Shown here: positions 45,871 through 58,800 of the stretch, piece by piece
How positions within the stretch are numbered: the stretch's first letter is position 1
How the letters are laid out: each line of letters begins with the position of its first letter
Source of the DNA: Halocaridina rubra
Taxonomy: Eukaryota; Arthropoda; Malacostraca; Decapoda; Atyidae
NCBI GenBank assembly: GCA_037179515.1
Contig: JAXCGZ010004236.1
Location: 1-64,000 of the forward strand
Direction of reading: 5' to 3'
DNA length: 64,000 nt
Notes under the pieces: generated by a model
Databases searched by the model: none
Told to the model about the DNA's origin: nothing
What the model saw: the letters and a program-made list of their open reading frames with translations, nothing else
Program-made: the position numbers and the translations under genes

Positions 45871-46663
45871 CAAATGACAGAGAAGAAGCGCCTTACAAGA
45901 ATTTAGTTAGACGGCTTCAAACGGAAAGGCATGAATATATCAGACAGATGTGTGGGAACGGAAGACTTAAATGGAGAGCGGAACTATGAAAAATTATCTA
46001 GTTTAAACACCAATAAAGGATAGACAATAAAAGATTAATAAACATTCTTCATACATCGATTTTACCAAGTACTGTACTCAAACTGGATGAAGGTCAAGTA
46101 GGACATAGGGGGACAGCTGAATAAGGATAGTGATACAGGATATGTAATTCCCAGTCCAGGAGAGGCCTTGAGATCCAAGTGCAGTGTTTGTATAAAGAAG
46201 CAGCACAAACATAATAAAACTCAATATCAGATTAAAATTAAATTCCTTTCTAGCGTCATTGAATTAATGACGGCTCATGTATCAAAATGAAGCTGAATAC
46301 GGGAATGCCTTAGGAGCATGATAATAAACTTTACCTTCTCTCTCTCACAAAAGTTACCCAAGTTGAGTAATAACTGTTTAAAAAACGAAGAGAATCTGTC
46401 CCATATCCTTGCACAAAAACAGGTTATGAGAAAGGCCTACGATTATGAGTACTGTATGAACTTTTTTTTCCTCTCACTCTTCCCAAAATACCACTGAGTT
46501 TTAGCTCAAGAATTCCCTGTTATCTAATATAGAGATGATCTAAATTCCAATCTGGTCAAATATGGGCTTTGCTGACCTATTTCAAAACGTGTAGTGTCAC
46601 CTCTAGGTCACATACCCTCTGCTATATTACTTTACTTAGGATTCATAAAACAAATGTCCTTAC
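45871..46663. other. Sequence between the LINE and the last DOCK exon
   Basis: No further DOCK exon, HEATR1 exon or element boundary recognised. Part of the interval where the two genes meet. Confidence 0.5.
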
Positions 46664-46874
46664 CGTGCCTTAATTTGGCCTTCTTTGGATCAGGAGATAC
46701 TGGAGTATTAAAGACTGGGAGATTCAACTGTATAAAGTGCTCGTGAGAGCAAACTACACGCAGAAGAGTAAATTTGTAGATGTGCAGCACAATGGGATCA
46801 CCCGGACTGAAATTTTCCAGGTATGACTTGATAAGTCCAAAAACATAGCCACGGTCCATCATACTTAAGCAACG
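46664..46874 (-). CDS. DOCK-D exon (last in window)
   Basis: 211 nt: RCLSMMDRGYVFGLIKSYL, FSPGDPIVLHIYKFTLLRVV and HEHFIQLNLPVFNTPVS, ending one base into a Gly codon (CACG, donor GTAAGG). In intact DOCK-D genes the next exon leads into an SLTDEFCRNHFLVGLLL-like block, which is absent. The next exon on the strand (37941) is HEATR1 and happens to fit the phase. Confidence 0.92.
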
Positions 46875-49800
46875 CTGAAAAAAAACAAACTTTCATAGAG
46901 AGACATAGTAAAAATCTGATAGATAATGTAGCAGCCTTTACTATATCATAACTGAGGCAAATCCTAAAAGCAGAGACACCATTACAAAGCTAATTTTATT
47001 CATAGCCTAACAGAGTATGTTTTCTTAATATTACAGGTTTTGGAAGGACAATACAAGTGGCTGCAGTGAATTGGTGGTGACTATCCTCACTCTATTTTAT
47101 CAGTCACTACATAAACAATAATGAGGTACAGCATCAGCTTCTTTCAGCTTTCCTAATATTAAGAACAGAGAAAAGGATCAGTACTTAAAAAATGAGAAAG
47201 GAATTTTGAATACAAAATATTACTTTGGAAATATTATAGTCATGAAATGTAGAAGTCATGCTTTAAACTTGACAAATCTGTAAGAATTAATAAAATATTG
47301 ATAACAGCGATAAACAAATGTGAATAAAAAAAGAAAACTTAATTATCAGTAATATCATCTCAATATACTATACAAATTGTTCTACGACATCAACTAAACT
47401 TATGTCTGTAAACATTCCTTGAATTTTATTTTTCACATATGATGCCGAATTCCACAAAAGCTAGCATGATGACCAAAAATGCAACAATTGAGCACTACTG
47501 AAAACATGGTTAGAAAGCTACAGTACCTTGAGGAAATGAGATAGAGCACTATTAGCTGCTCTTGCTTCCACAGGTTTTTCTTTATGACTCTGAACAATAT
47601 GAGTAGAGACTAATTCAACGAGCATTTTCACTTCTGCATGGTATTCTTCACTAAATCGTTCATTTCTTAACATCTGAAACAGTGCAAAGAAATGTGAGAG
47701 CATGTTCTTATTCTAAGAAGCCTAACTGCAGGTCGAACTCATAAGGACTAATTCCTTATTAACCAACAAATGAGACTAAATAATGGCCTTCTATTTCCAT
47801 TTCATAAATGTTTTTTTATGAGTGTGACATTGGGACTGGCAAGAAAACTGCTCTCAACAGGCCCAGGCACCAAGAAAACATTGAGATGAAGAAAAATTAA
47901 AAGCTTCAGGACAAGGCAGAAATAAGAGAATGATACACAGAGGAAAAGGACAGACTGAAAGAACAGTCAAAGTAAATAAGACCTAGAGATATGTCAGGAT
48001 TAGGCCCTGAGATGATGACAGATCCATTTTTTGAAGTATGATAGGTCATGAGAATTAGGAAAGACTGAAGGAAGAAGGGAGTTCCAAAGTCACTGCAATG
48101 ACCAATCTACGAGCTACAAATCTCCACACAGTGCTTGTGAAACGAGGATGCTTGGAAGGTGTTAATAAAGCCCAACTTGCCAATTCATCAGGCAGCGATG
48201 GAAGTAGTAACAATAGAAAGGAGAAAGGCATGATACCTTACAGCGATGAGAAAGAAAATATAGATTAGAAGTAAGAGAAGGGTCACTGATGAGTCTGACT
48301 GCCTTGGCTTCAAACCTATCAAGAAGATAAGTATAAGAAGAAGCATCCCAGATGTGCGAGCAGTACTCTAAGCAGAGACAGATGAAACCGTAATAGACTC
48401 AAGTAACTGAAAATAGGAAAAGCAATGACAAAAACGAAACAGAACCTCCAATTTTTTTAATGCAGATTTAGAAATTTGGATTATGTGACTCCTCCAAGAC
48501 AAGAAAGAGGTTAACTGAATTCCATATATATTAAGAAAATTAAGACGAAAAATTTTGTTTGTTCGAAGATAATATGACTATTATGAGGAGGAGAAAATAT
48601 AGAGATAGCCAGAAAAAGCGTCTTGGAGACATCAAATTCAATTAAATTTTCGGTGCCCCAATCAGATACTTACAGTAAATCAGAGCTGAAAGTGGTACAA
48701 GACTATGAGTAAGTGATGAAGGTTGCAAAGAGGGGGCAGATGATATATGAATGGTAGAATTGTCAGCAAAGGTGTGAAGATAGTTGCTGAAGAGAAGGAA
48801 CAGAGTAGGTGAAAGAACTGAGCCTGTGGAATACCACTGGTAAGCAGTCAGAAAGAAAATTGGAATTCAGAGAACAGAGAGAAGGGTAAACTTATTCACA
48901 GGAAGAAGTCTGGCCAATAAAGGCTTGTGCCACACTTTGTCAAAAACTTAGAGATATCAAGGGCGACAACAAACCCATAGATTTTCAGAGAAGATGACCA
49001 TATATGGTGAGATGGGAAAGGAGGTCTCTAGTGGATGTTGCCTTGCAGGAGCCATTAGATTCAAAATGTTTCAAAAAGTGAGAATTGAGCAAAGCTTAGA
49101 AAAGTTTAGCAATAGCAGAGATTAGGGCAACTGATCGGTAGTTGAAAGGACTAAAATGGCCATCCTTCTTTGGAACAGGCTGAACTAGAGCATGCTTTCA
49201 AGATGAAGGATAGACATTGCTTGTGAGAATGAAGCAAAAAAGACAGAAAAACAAGGGAGCCAGTTCATCGGCAAACTCCTTAAGGAACCTTGCAGGGATA
49301 ACATCGGGTCCAGATGCCTAGTTTGTCTTTAGAGTAAAGAGCCTAACGGATTTTGCATGATGAATGAATAGGGGAGGGCATAGGGTTAGAGAGGGGTAAA
49401 GTATGAGGAACAGGTGCGCTGGAATCACTTGCAAAAGAGGTGGTATAAAAATGAAAACCAGAGAGTGTGCGTTTGTCAGTTGAAAAGCAAGCTATAGAAC
49501 CATCAGGGTGAATAAGAGGGGGGAAACTGTGTTATAGAAGATTTTGGAGGTATTTGGCTAAGGACCAGAAACAGTTATCAGTGGGAGAAGAGTTAAGGTC
49601 ATCAACTTTCCTTCTTACACTAAGAAGTGCAGCGACCCCTAGCCGCAATAAAAGCAAAGCGACTTAAATCAGAAGGAGAGGCTTGGTACGACCGATGTGC
49701 CCAATCCCTGGTCTAAACAGCCATGGAGCAGGCACGGTCAAACCAAGGGTTACGGGAGAGCAAAAGATTTCATACAGGGGATTAACGCCTCCATTCCCGA

Positions 49801-52800
49801 CGTTCTGATCTCAGCAACTAATAGGGCTACCTGATCAGGGTTACGGGTCTGAAAGCAGTAGTCATCTTATGGGAAATTAAAGAGAAGGTTACGCAAATCA
49901 TAATGTTGGGTACGCCAGAAGTGCCAAAGACAACGGAAAGTAGGAGGAATTGATGGGGAGGAGTGAATATGGAAGAGATTGAGATCAACGAGTGATCAGA
50001 GTTACCAAGTGAGGAAAATACAGAATATGAATAGTTTGAAGGAATAGACGTACAGAACAGGATAAGAGTGTTCGGTACATGGTTGTAGAGATCATGACCA
50101 TGTGTAGGAAGTTTGATAATTTGCTCCAGATCATGAGTGACAGAGATAGAAAGGGCCTCACTTTCTTCCACAACAATGTAAGAAGAATTACACCACTCAC
50201 TGTGGTGTACATTGAAGTCTCCAAGGTAGAGAACTTTAGCATGTAGGTGAAATGATAGCAAGTACTCATAGCAAGAGGATATATATGCAAAGTAGGACAC
50301 AAAGTCTGTGGAGTTTGGTGAACAGCAGCAGAAGCAAAAATATATAGTGGTAGTGGAGAGATAGATCTTCTGCCAGAGAACATCAAATTCAGGAGACTCA
50401 AGGTCACTGAGCCTTACAAAATGAATGCTAGTGTTACAGCAGGTACAGACCCCATCTTTGGAACAGAAATGAAAATACAAATTACAGACACTCCCCAACT
50501 TACGAATGAGTTAGGTTCGTAAGCAGAAGTACTGCACAATACATACATACGCAGTGCTGTACAGTACTTAGGCTAAAGACACTTACCTACGACAAAGAAC
50601 TTTAAGTATACAGTATCAATGAATTTTAATATGTTCATAAGTTTATATTTTGAATGTACAGTGCTGTATCTATGTTGGTTAATCACCAGGGAGGACTGCA
50701 ATTATTACACAAGGTTCCAGGACCCTTTGTTTCAGATATCCCTGTTGAAGAGGGTGATAGATTCTTCTCCCACAGACTTAATAGCTCTTCTCCAGAAATG
50801 TCTTCAATTATGAAGTACCTTTTGCCTTGGAATATGAATTGAAGACACTTTTCCAGTTAAGTGTCTTCAGCAATGATTGTTTTGTACTTGGTGTGCCACA
50901 CTGACAGTTCACCAACATATGAAATATCCAGAGATTTCTTCATTACAAACTAAGTACTATCAAACCTTGGAAGAGCACCAAGGCATAACAAGTACAGAAC
51001 AATCTTTGCTGAAGGTATTCTTCAGGAAAAACATGTTTGGAACTCTCTGGAAATGGAACTTCCTGGTCTTCGTTTTTGGTACAAGAAACTTTCTATCACT
51101 CTCATCACCTGGGCCATCTGGAACAATATGTCCTGGAGCCTTGTGTAATAATTACAGTCCTCCCTGATGTTTCTTGACTACTACATAAACATAAAGCATG
51201 CAGCATTAATGAATTTTAATACATTAATAATAATATAATAATACAGTACAGTAATAATACATACAAGGTATATGAGTAGATAATGGGTAGGTTTTTCTTC
51301 ATATCTGTGAGTGTTCGTAACTCGGTTGTTCGTAAGTAAAGGAGCTTTTGCAGAGTGAGAGATTTGAAATGGTCAGGGGAAGCACAGCTAACGAGCTGGG
51401 TTTCAGAAAGAAGGAGGAAGTTAGGAAGGGATGTACCCAAGTGATGTTCCACTGACGAAAGATTAGAGTTCAGACATAGGATGTTAAAAATAATGTACAG
51501 TGAAAGAAGCAGGAGGTGCAAGGTTATAGCAATACTATTATTACCACCAAGCGAGTCTGCCGTCACACCAAGAGCGTGGTCAACAAGATCCCCGAAGAAT
51601 TTTTGCTCTTTTCTATGACAGGTACTGGGGGCCATAAGTTGTGAACCTTTCATAATTATAGTGGTGATAAAAAAAAGAAAGCAAAGAAAAACAGAGATAG
51701 GGAGTGTGGAACTTGTCACATGTAAAATGTAATGGAACAGTGAGAGTAAGAGCTGCATAACATATACTCCATAATATTTGGTGTAGATGTATTCACAGGG
51801 AAAGAAATGTGACTGAAGGAATACTTAACCTGAAGCTGCCACCATGGACAGTCCTTGTTAAATTTTAAATACCTCCCACATTGGAAAAAAAAAAAAAGGG
51901 GGGGGGTCGATCTCACTCTGTTTGCCTTGAAATAAGCTGATAATATGAAGACATAGGAAATTGTAAAAGCAAATGAAGATATTGAAAAATATATCTTTTA
52001 ATGGAAGACAGATGAGAGGCAAGAGCAGCAAGGATTTACAATATTTAGAACAAGAAGAGAAAAAAGTTGCATTGTTAACTGTCTTAGCAAAGAAATAGAC
52101 AGAAAACAATTGCTCTAGACATTAAAAAACAGTAGAGGCAATAAGCCTCACCGAAGTTGGTAGAATGGCTATGTTTTAAACAAAGAACTGAGTGGCATAT
52201 GTATAAATACCCCTGTCAACATCAACTCTATCTTCATTTGTTTTCTGGCAAGAATGAAGTTGAGGTGAGGGGAGACTGTAAGCACTCCCATCTTCTATGC
52301 ATATAAACCACAGTCAGTGACGTACAGAGAGTATGAGTATTTCATCTTAACACCTCTCCAACAGGGATATTTTTGTGGTCATCCTGCATCATATCTATGG
52401 AATATGACTGAGAAAATATTTATCATTGCCAGGTATAAACTGATATAATATCTATTCAACATACAAAGCAAGGATATGAGGCCATGCATACAAGGGAGAC
52501 AAGATCATATTAGAAATAGCATTTATACTCTCAAAATAATAAAGCTCAACCTTAAAGAAAGATAAAATTCAAGCAAAAATCCCTCAATTGTGAAATAAAT
52601 ATGCCAAGCACAGATATATGGCCTATATCAATTGGAGATAATGCCATAAAAACTGATTATTATACTATTTGAAAAGAATCTCTAGCTTTTTAGAAATGTA
52701 TAAGGTATGAGATTTATAAATGAAATCAGAAATCTCATTAACTAATAAAATATTAAGAGATAAGAGAGAGAGCTCAAAATTATTCAAGAATTTGGGAATT

Positions 52801-55800
52801 TTAATCCAGGATCTGAGAGAATCACAGCTCTGAAGTATCAGCATTTAAAGTAGGTGGTTAAAAGCTTATCAAAATTCATACATTCTCTCTGAGGTCAAAA
52901 TATAAGATACCTAAGTATTACATGGCCATGACATATATCTGACACAGTTTGTGATCGAAAAGAGAGAAATCCTGAGATAAGCCATCAACCTGTGTGAAAA
53001 CTTCTTAAACAATACATAATCAACAGCTGCTTTTTCTTTACAGGGGGTTCCCGTTTAATGTTAGGGTTCCGTTCCTGACAGCTGACTTAACCCGGAATTC
53101 GAGCCTAGGTCCCCAAACCAAGGTTAAAAACAAATACTCTAAATATAGAAAAATATTCTAAGTAGCTAGTCTAAGACATAAAATAGTAAAACTACGCTAT
53201 ACAGTATTACTTACCTTTACTACTGTGGTTGGCTTGCATATGGATAAATGAATAACTTCAGACCCCATATACAAATTAGGGTTGAACGGCTTAACATCAA
53301 AACAAGTGGGCGATGCTTCTTTTACCCCCCTTTTCATTTTCACGGCCTTAACCAATTTATGTCGAAGTTGGTCATGCAGCCAAAGCACTTATAACATCTT
53401 ATTACTAAACATGTTGAAAGTATATATCCACAGCGAATGAGCATGATAAACAATAAGGCAGATAAGAGAGTGAGAAACAAAGTCTTTACAACGGTGCTTC
53501 TCATAAAAATGCATTCTTATTGTGCTGTCCTTTTGGTTTCTCTCTTTCTCCAAAATTTTTATTTGGTAATTTTGTAAATAAAATACAGAGCCTTCTAATA
53601 ACTAAATGCATAAATAAGTAAAGCCATTAACTTGATATATATGTATACAACAATGCTTTTGACTATTCTTCTACCAACCTCAACAAACTTTTTCTTAAAG
53701 TAATTTTGTAAATAAATTAAGTCCAATTCCATCTAATAAGCAAATAAATAAATTAAACCATTAACTTGATACAGTACATATGCATAGAGTACAACAATGC
53801 TGTATGACTATCCTTTTGCCAACCTCACCAAACTTTTTCGCATAAAGATGGTATTTACAGCTATGTATTTGGTCATTTTGTGAACACATTAAGGCTAATT
53901 CCTTTAAATAACCAAATACATAATCAAATAAATAAATAAAACCAATTAACTTGATACAGTATATACACATACAACAAAGTGGTGTGACTATTCTTCAGTC
54001 AGGCTCACAAAATGTTCACCTCGTGCAGCATGAATTTACCTCACCTGCCAGGTAAGTCGAAAAATTTATTACTAATTATTAATAATTTATTGGCCTCTGA
54101 GGTAACGGCAGAACGATGTAACTCGAAACGACATTAAACGGGGACCCTCTGCATGTGCTTTTTGGGTGAATTTCTTAACATAAAACATACTCTAATATTA
54201 ATAGAATATAACAAAATATTCAAGTACAGGAGGTCCTCGAATTACGTCCGAATTCCATTCCTAAAATGTGATGCAACCCGAATTTCAGTGTATGCTGGAA
54301 TACACCTAAATAAGCACCTACGCTAATGCAGTAGTAAAGTTTCTCCATTTTCCATGCATTTCACTATCTCTAATTTTACTTACATGATAATGGCTTTCCT
54401 TTTCTTCAAAGCAATGCCATCAGAAGAATCTGCTTAATGCATGGGAGACATAAGACATAATACAAAAAGAAGAAAAATAATTTATGGGAGATGCATTGTA
54501 ATCACAAAACACAGTTACTCGAGGACATCGTAAAATGAGGACCCCCTGTATATGCCAATTAAGCAGCCATCAAGGTATAACCATGCAACATCTTTAACTT
54601 CTATGAGTGAAGCAAAGAAATAGTATCAAGAGATGAAAGAGAGAAGGGTTGTGCTTCCTAAAATATGATTTCTTTACTTTACATAAAAATAATAATTATA
54701 ATTACAGGTCAGAGAATGATTTCAATACAAGACATATGAATGATAATCATTGGGGCTAATATATACGGCAGTCACCATCAGATTGCTACATAGGCTGAAA
54801 AATATTTCCAGTTTTTTTTTTTTTTTTTAAGCAGTAACAAAAAATAACTTAGTAATGGTACCACCCTATCTTGAAAACTTAATTCAAACAGATTATGGCA
54901 GTAAACGACATCTTTTCTTCTAAACACAAATCGTAAGAATAATATATTAAATACAGGACTGCCCATTTTTAGAGTGACCATGAATACCATTATAATCTGA
55001 AATGTGAAATAAGTACATTACAACTGCAATACAAATGAGAATAATCATGTTACCTTGATTCTAGCTGTTGTTAAGAGATGCAGAGCCATGGAGCGTGCAA
55101 TAAATGCAAACAGAAACTGGCTGTGCTGGAGAATCTTGCTTACAATCACCTGATCCTTATAGGATGTATCAAGAAGCTTGGAGAGAGATCGACAAAGCTC
55201 CTCATGCACTGTTCTTCGACCATGACACGATATATTCATCACATACTATAGAAAAAGAGAAAATATACGTACTTGGCTGAAATTCACAAAAAAATCACAT
55301 AAATACAGTTTTCAATTACTCGTGGTAAAATGAAACAGTTGCCTGAGTGAATTATGATAAATTCTTTAGAAATCTTAAAGCAACATCGAGAGAATAAAAT
55401 AATTTCAAACATACAAATATTTATGATTGCGATCCAATCTAAAAAAATTCTAAAAATAATAAGCAAAAACTACAGGTATTTCATTTTACCCTAATAAAAT
55501 TTTTAGCTCACAGCAACTACTATAACTGTATGGCAATTATGAGGGTAGTTTGCAAAATACTGTTTGACTAGGCTGCTCATCACATCTTCATTGGAGATCG
55601 AATCTAGACACCTAAAATATAAATCTCTGTTACTTGTTCACCATATTATGAGTAGGTTGCATATTAGCATTTTATTGTTTCTGTGCATATCTGGAACGAA
55701 GAGGAAAATATGTGAAGTGAGATCCCTGATTTAGTTTCTTCTTGACAATGTGAAAACCACTGTTAAATCAAAGAAGTTTATAGCAATGAAAATAAGAATA

Positions 55801-58800
55801 TAATAACAGTGCAGTGATAGTCAAGAATGTCCATGATGATGACCAAAATGGGAACTAATGTTTTTACAATGATTTGCTTTGTTCTGTTGATGTATTCATC
55901 AAGTAGGTTCCACACAAGGCAATACTTAAGTGAAGTTGATGCCACGCTGGTTACTTGATTATCACAAATCAAATCGTTTGGATGTTACACAAGCTTTTTT
56001 ATATCTATGCTCAAGGGAAGGCGATGAATTTTGACACACATGACTTCTATCAATACAATTCCTTCTTTTTCACACTCAAGAGCTTCCACTGAAGAGATGA
56101 CATAAAAACCACCTTGGAAAATCAAACCTGGAACCTACTGGCTATAGGTTGGTGCTAATCCACGAGCTATGAACCAAGGGACCTTGTACCCCAAGGATAT
56201 GCATTACACCCCAGAAGTGAGAATGAAATTTTTACCTTGCAATATTTTGTCGTTAAAAATGGACGCTAAAGTGATTTACTTTAATTACAATAATCACTTT
56301 TACTGCACATGCACTGTTCGTAGCTAGAGTAGAGGATATTATGATAACGTATCCAGAGCTTGCACTGATGCTGGCATCAACCTTGAAGTGGTAATGAAAT
56401 GATTTGGTCATCAAATCCTTAATGTGGCAATGGTAGTGCTTTTGTTGTACATTCTTCTTGCAAGATTGAAACCACCAAAACTTCTTCCCAGTATCTAGTA
56501 GCAGCTAGCGCATTAACTAAAAGTATAATATAAGGGGTTGGAACTGCACTATTGAAATGAGTTCAATTATGGTTATTTACTTAAGACACTCAACATTTTT
56601 GCACTATTAATATGATTTTAGACTAAACTCCTATATGGGATATTAACTGGCCTATCAAATAATATTATAACAATTGATAAATGCAAAAATCACAAACTGC
56701 GAAACACATAGGCAATATGTGAGGTGGAAAAACATGAACCATCACGAAAGAAATAGTGGCTTAGCAGTGACTAACCTAGAGAACATCAGGACAATAACTG
56801 TAAAGATATCAATCACAGAAAAAAGTAATTAGAATACTTGTGAAACATTTACATTGCCCGATTATCCAGCAAAGCTTGTTCTGAAACTTTTGCTCCTTGG
56901 TTTTTTAATATTCTCCTATCATTATTCACGAAGCCATATGCCATGTGATAGCATGAGAGCTAACTCTTTTATGTTTCTTACCTTCAAATATGAGTGAAGG
57001 ACATCGTCCCGTCCAGCTTCGTACACCTCATCTACGATATGAACCAAAACTCGCGTTACATCAATCACAGTTTCTGTTCCCCCATGTAGAAGGACACTTA
57101 AGAGTTGGTTGAGCAATGTGGGAAAGAATATTATAATATTCTCTACCTTCAGAGACAAAAGAGCCTGAAAAGTGTATGCAATGAATGACAGACTGATTCT
57201 CTTTAAGTGCTGCCAGTTTAAGACATGCTTTTAAAATTAAAAAAGTTTTAAACGTCCATCACCTATAAATTAATTATTCAAAAGTAAGTATACAATGTCA
57301 CGAAGCTCTCACACTTTGCAATATGTTATCCTACTATATTACTAATACAAATAATAAAACTTTTTCTTTCATGATCAAAATCTTTGTGTGTGACATTCTA
57401 ATCATATTCATAATTATAACATAGTAGACTACATTTCATATCAAATCTAGATAGCTTATATGCATCTTACAGACTCTGATTCTACTTTCCATGACTAATG
57501 TTTCAACTATAAATCTCCATAATTATATTTCAACATTATATCCTTCATTCCCTTACATATAACAGATCTGATTTTAGAAGGAGAGTTATATCTTAAAGGC
57601 CTACTGATGAAGCCTTACCATCTCTTTTATTTAAGATTTATTTTATTAAATAAAGAGTAAATCCTTCCTTGAAGTCCCATCCAAAGAACAATGATAAGCA
57701 CCCTACATATAAAGGAGGCATATTTCCATCTTACAGGATTGTAATTTGCACTGTGGGCCTCTTGCCATTGTCTATAAACCAATTTATATTTTTTTTTGTC
57801 AAAATAAGAATGTTGTCTTCCAGCTTAGGATCTCTGAGCAATAATTTTACCCTCTGCTTCTAACGAATTATTGGCAACCAAAAATTAAGCAAATGCTTCT
57901 CACAACTTAATGGCAGTAAATAGTTCAACAGTACCAGCTTGGAAAATTTCTTTATTACAGCTAAACGTGAAACTTACACATGTCTCACACACACATATGG
58001 CATCATTTCTGATGAGCCATCGCATGGTTCTCATTTTATTAGGTTTATTAACGGTAAATATCAGGCAGCCTTTTATCGCCAATGAATTCTGCATGCCCTT
58101 CTTCATGCAAGCTACAGCTTTTGCTTCCATTAATACAGACGAAAGTTGGCTTGAGGCTTTAATTTTCTAGGTCTTATGAGCTTCAACTAACTACATTATG
58201 TCAATATTCAACTGCTCCAATTCTTCTTCATATTTTACTACCGGTATATGCAGTTTAGAGATTGCAGTCACCTAACTAATGCAATAATTGTAGCAATGCA
58301 GAAAATTCTCCAATTTTTCTTCATATTCTACTACTGGAATATGCACTCTAGTGACTGCAGTCACCTAACTAGTGTAGTAAATATTTTTTTGCCTGTTATA
58401 TTTAAATTCAATGAATGCTTTTAGATCTAAGGTAAGCTCTACAAAATTATATGTCAGATTACTAATTTTCTAGCAGGCAAAAAAGTACTGAATGGACTTC
58501 TTTAATGACTAAAACATGGACAACTAATTCGAGTAGTTAAAGAAATATAAGTCATCTTGTGCTTCAGACGATATATAAAAAGACTATAAATGACACTTGA
58601 ATTATTTAAAAGAAGAATAAATCTCTCTCTCACCCAATGTGCTTCTCATTATCTTTTTGAGACATTGTAATATGGCAACATCCTTGATAGGTTAACCGGA
58701 TATCAGTGACTGCAGACTAAAATAGTTTATTCTAAATTTTTTCACATCCAGATACCTATGTAAGAACCATAATATTCCTACCTTTGTATAATACCTTACA

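Noticed and set aside
37941..46664. A genuine DOCK-HEATR1 fusion protein
   Set aside because: Phase compatibility alone is weak evidence; loss of essential parts of both conserved genes makes misassembly or deletion more likely. Kept as a finding about the junction, not annotated as a fused gene.
55512..55611. 33-codon minus-strand exon-like segment (CLDSISNEDVMSSLVKQYF) with AG and GTGAGC borders
   Set aside because: Its entry phase does not match the exon at 56982, and the exons at 56982 and 55054 join perfectly without it. No family recognised. It could be a chance frame or a rare cassette.
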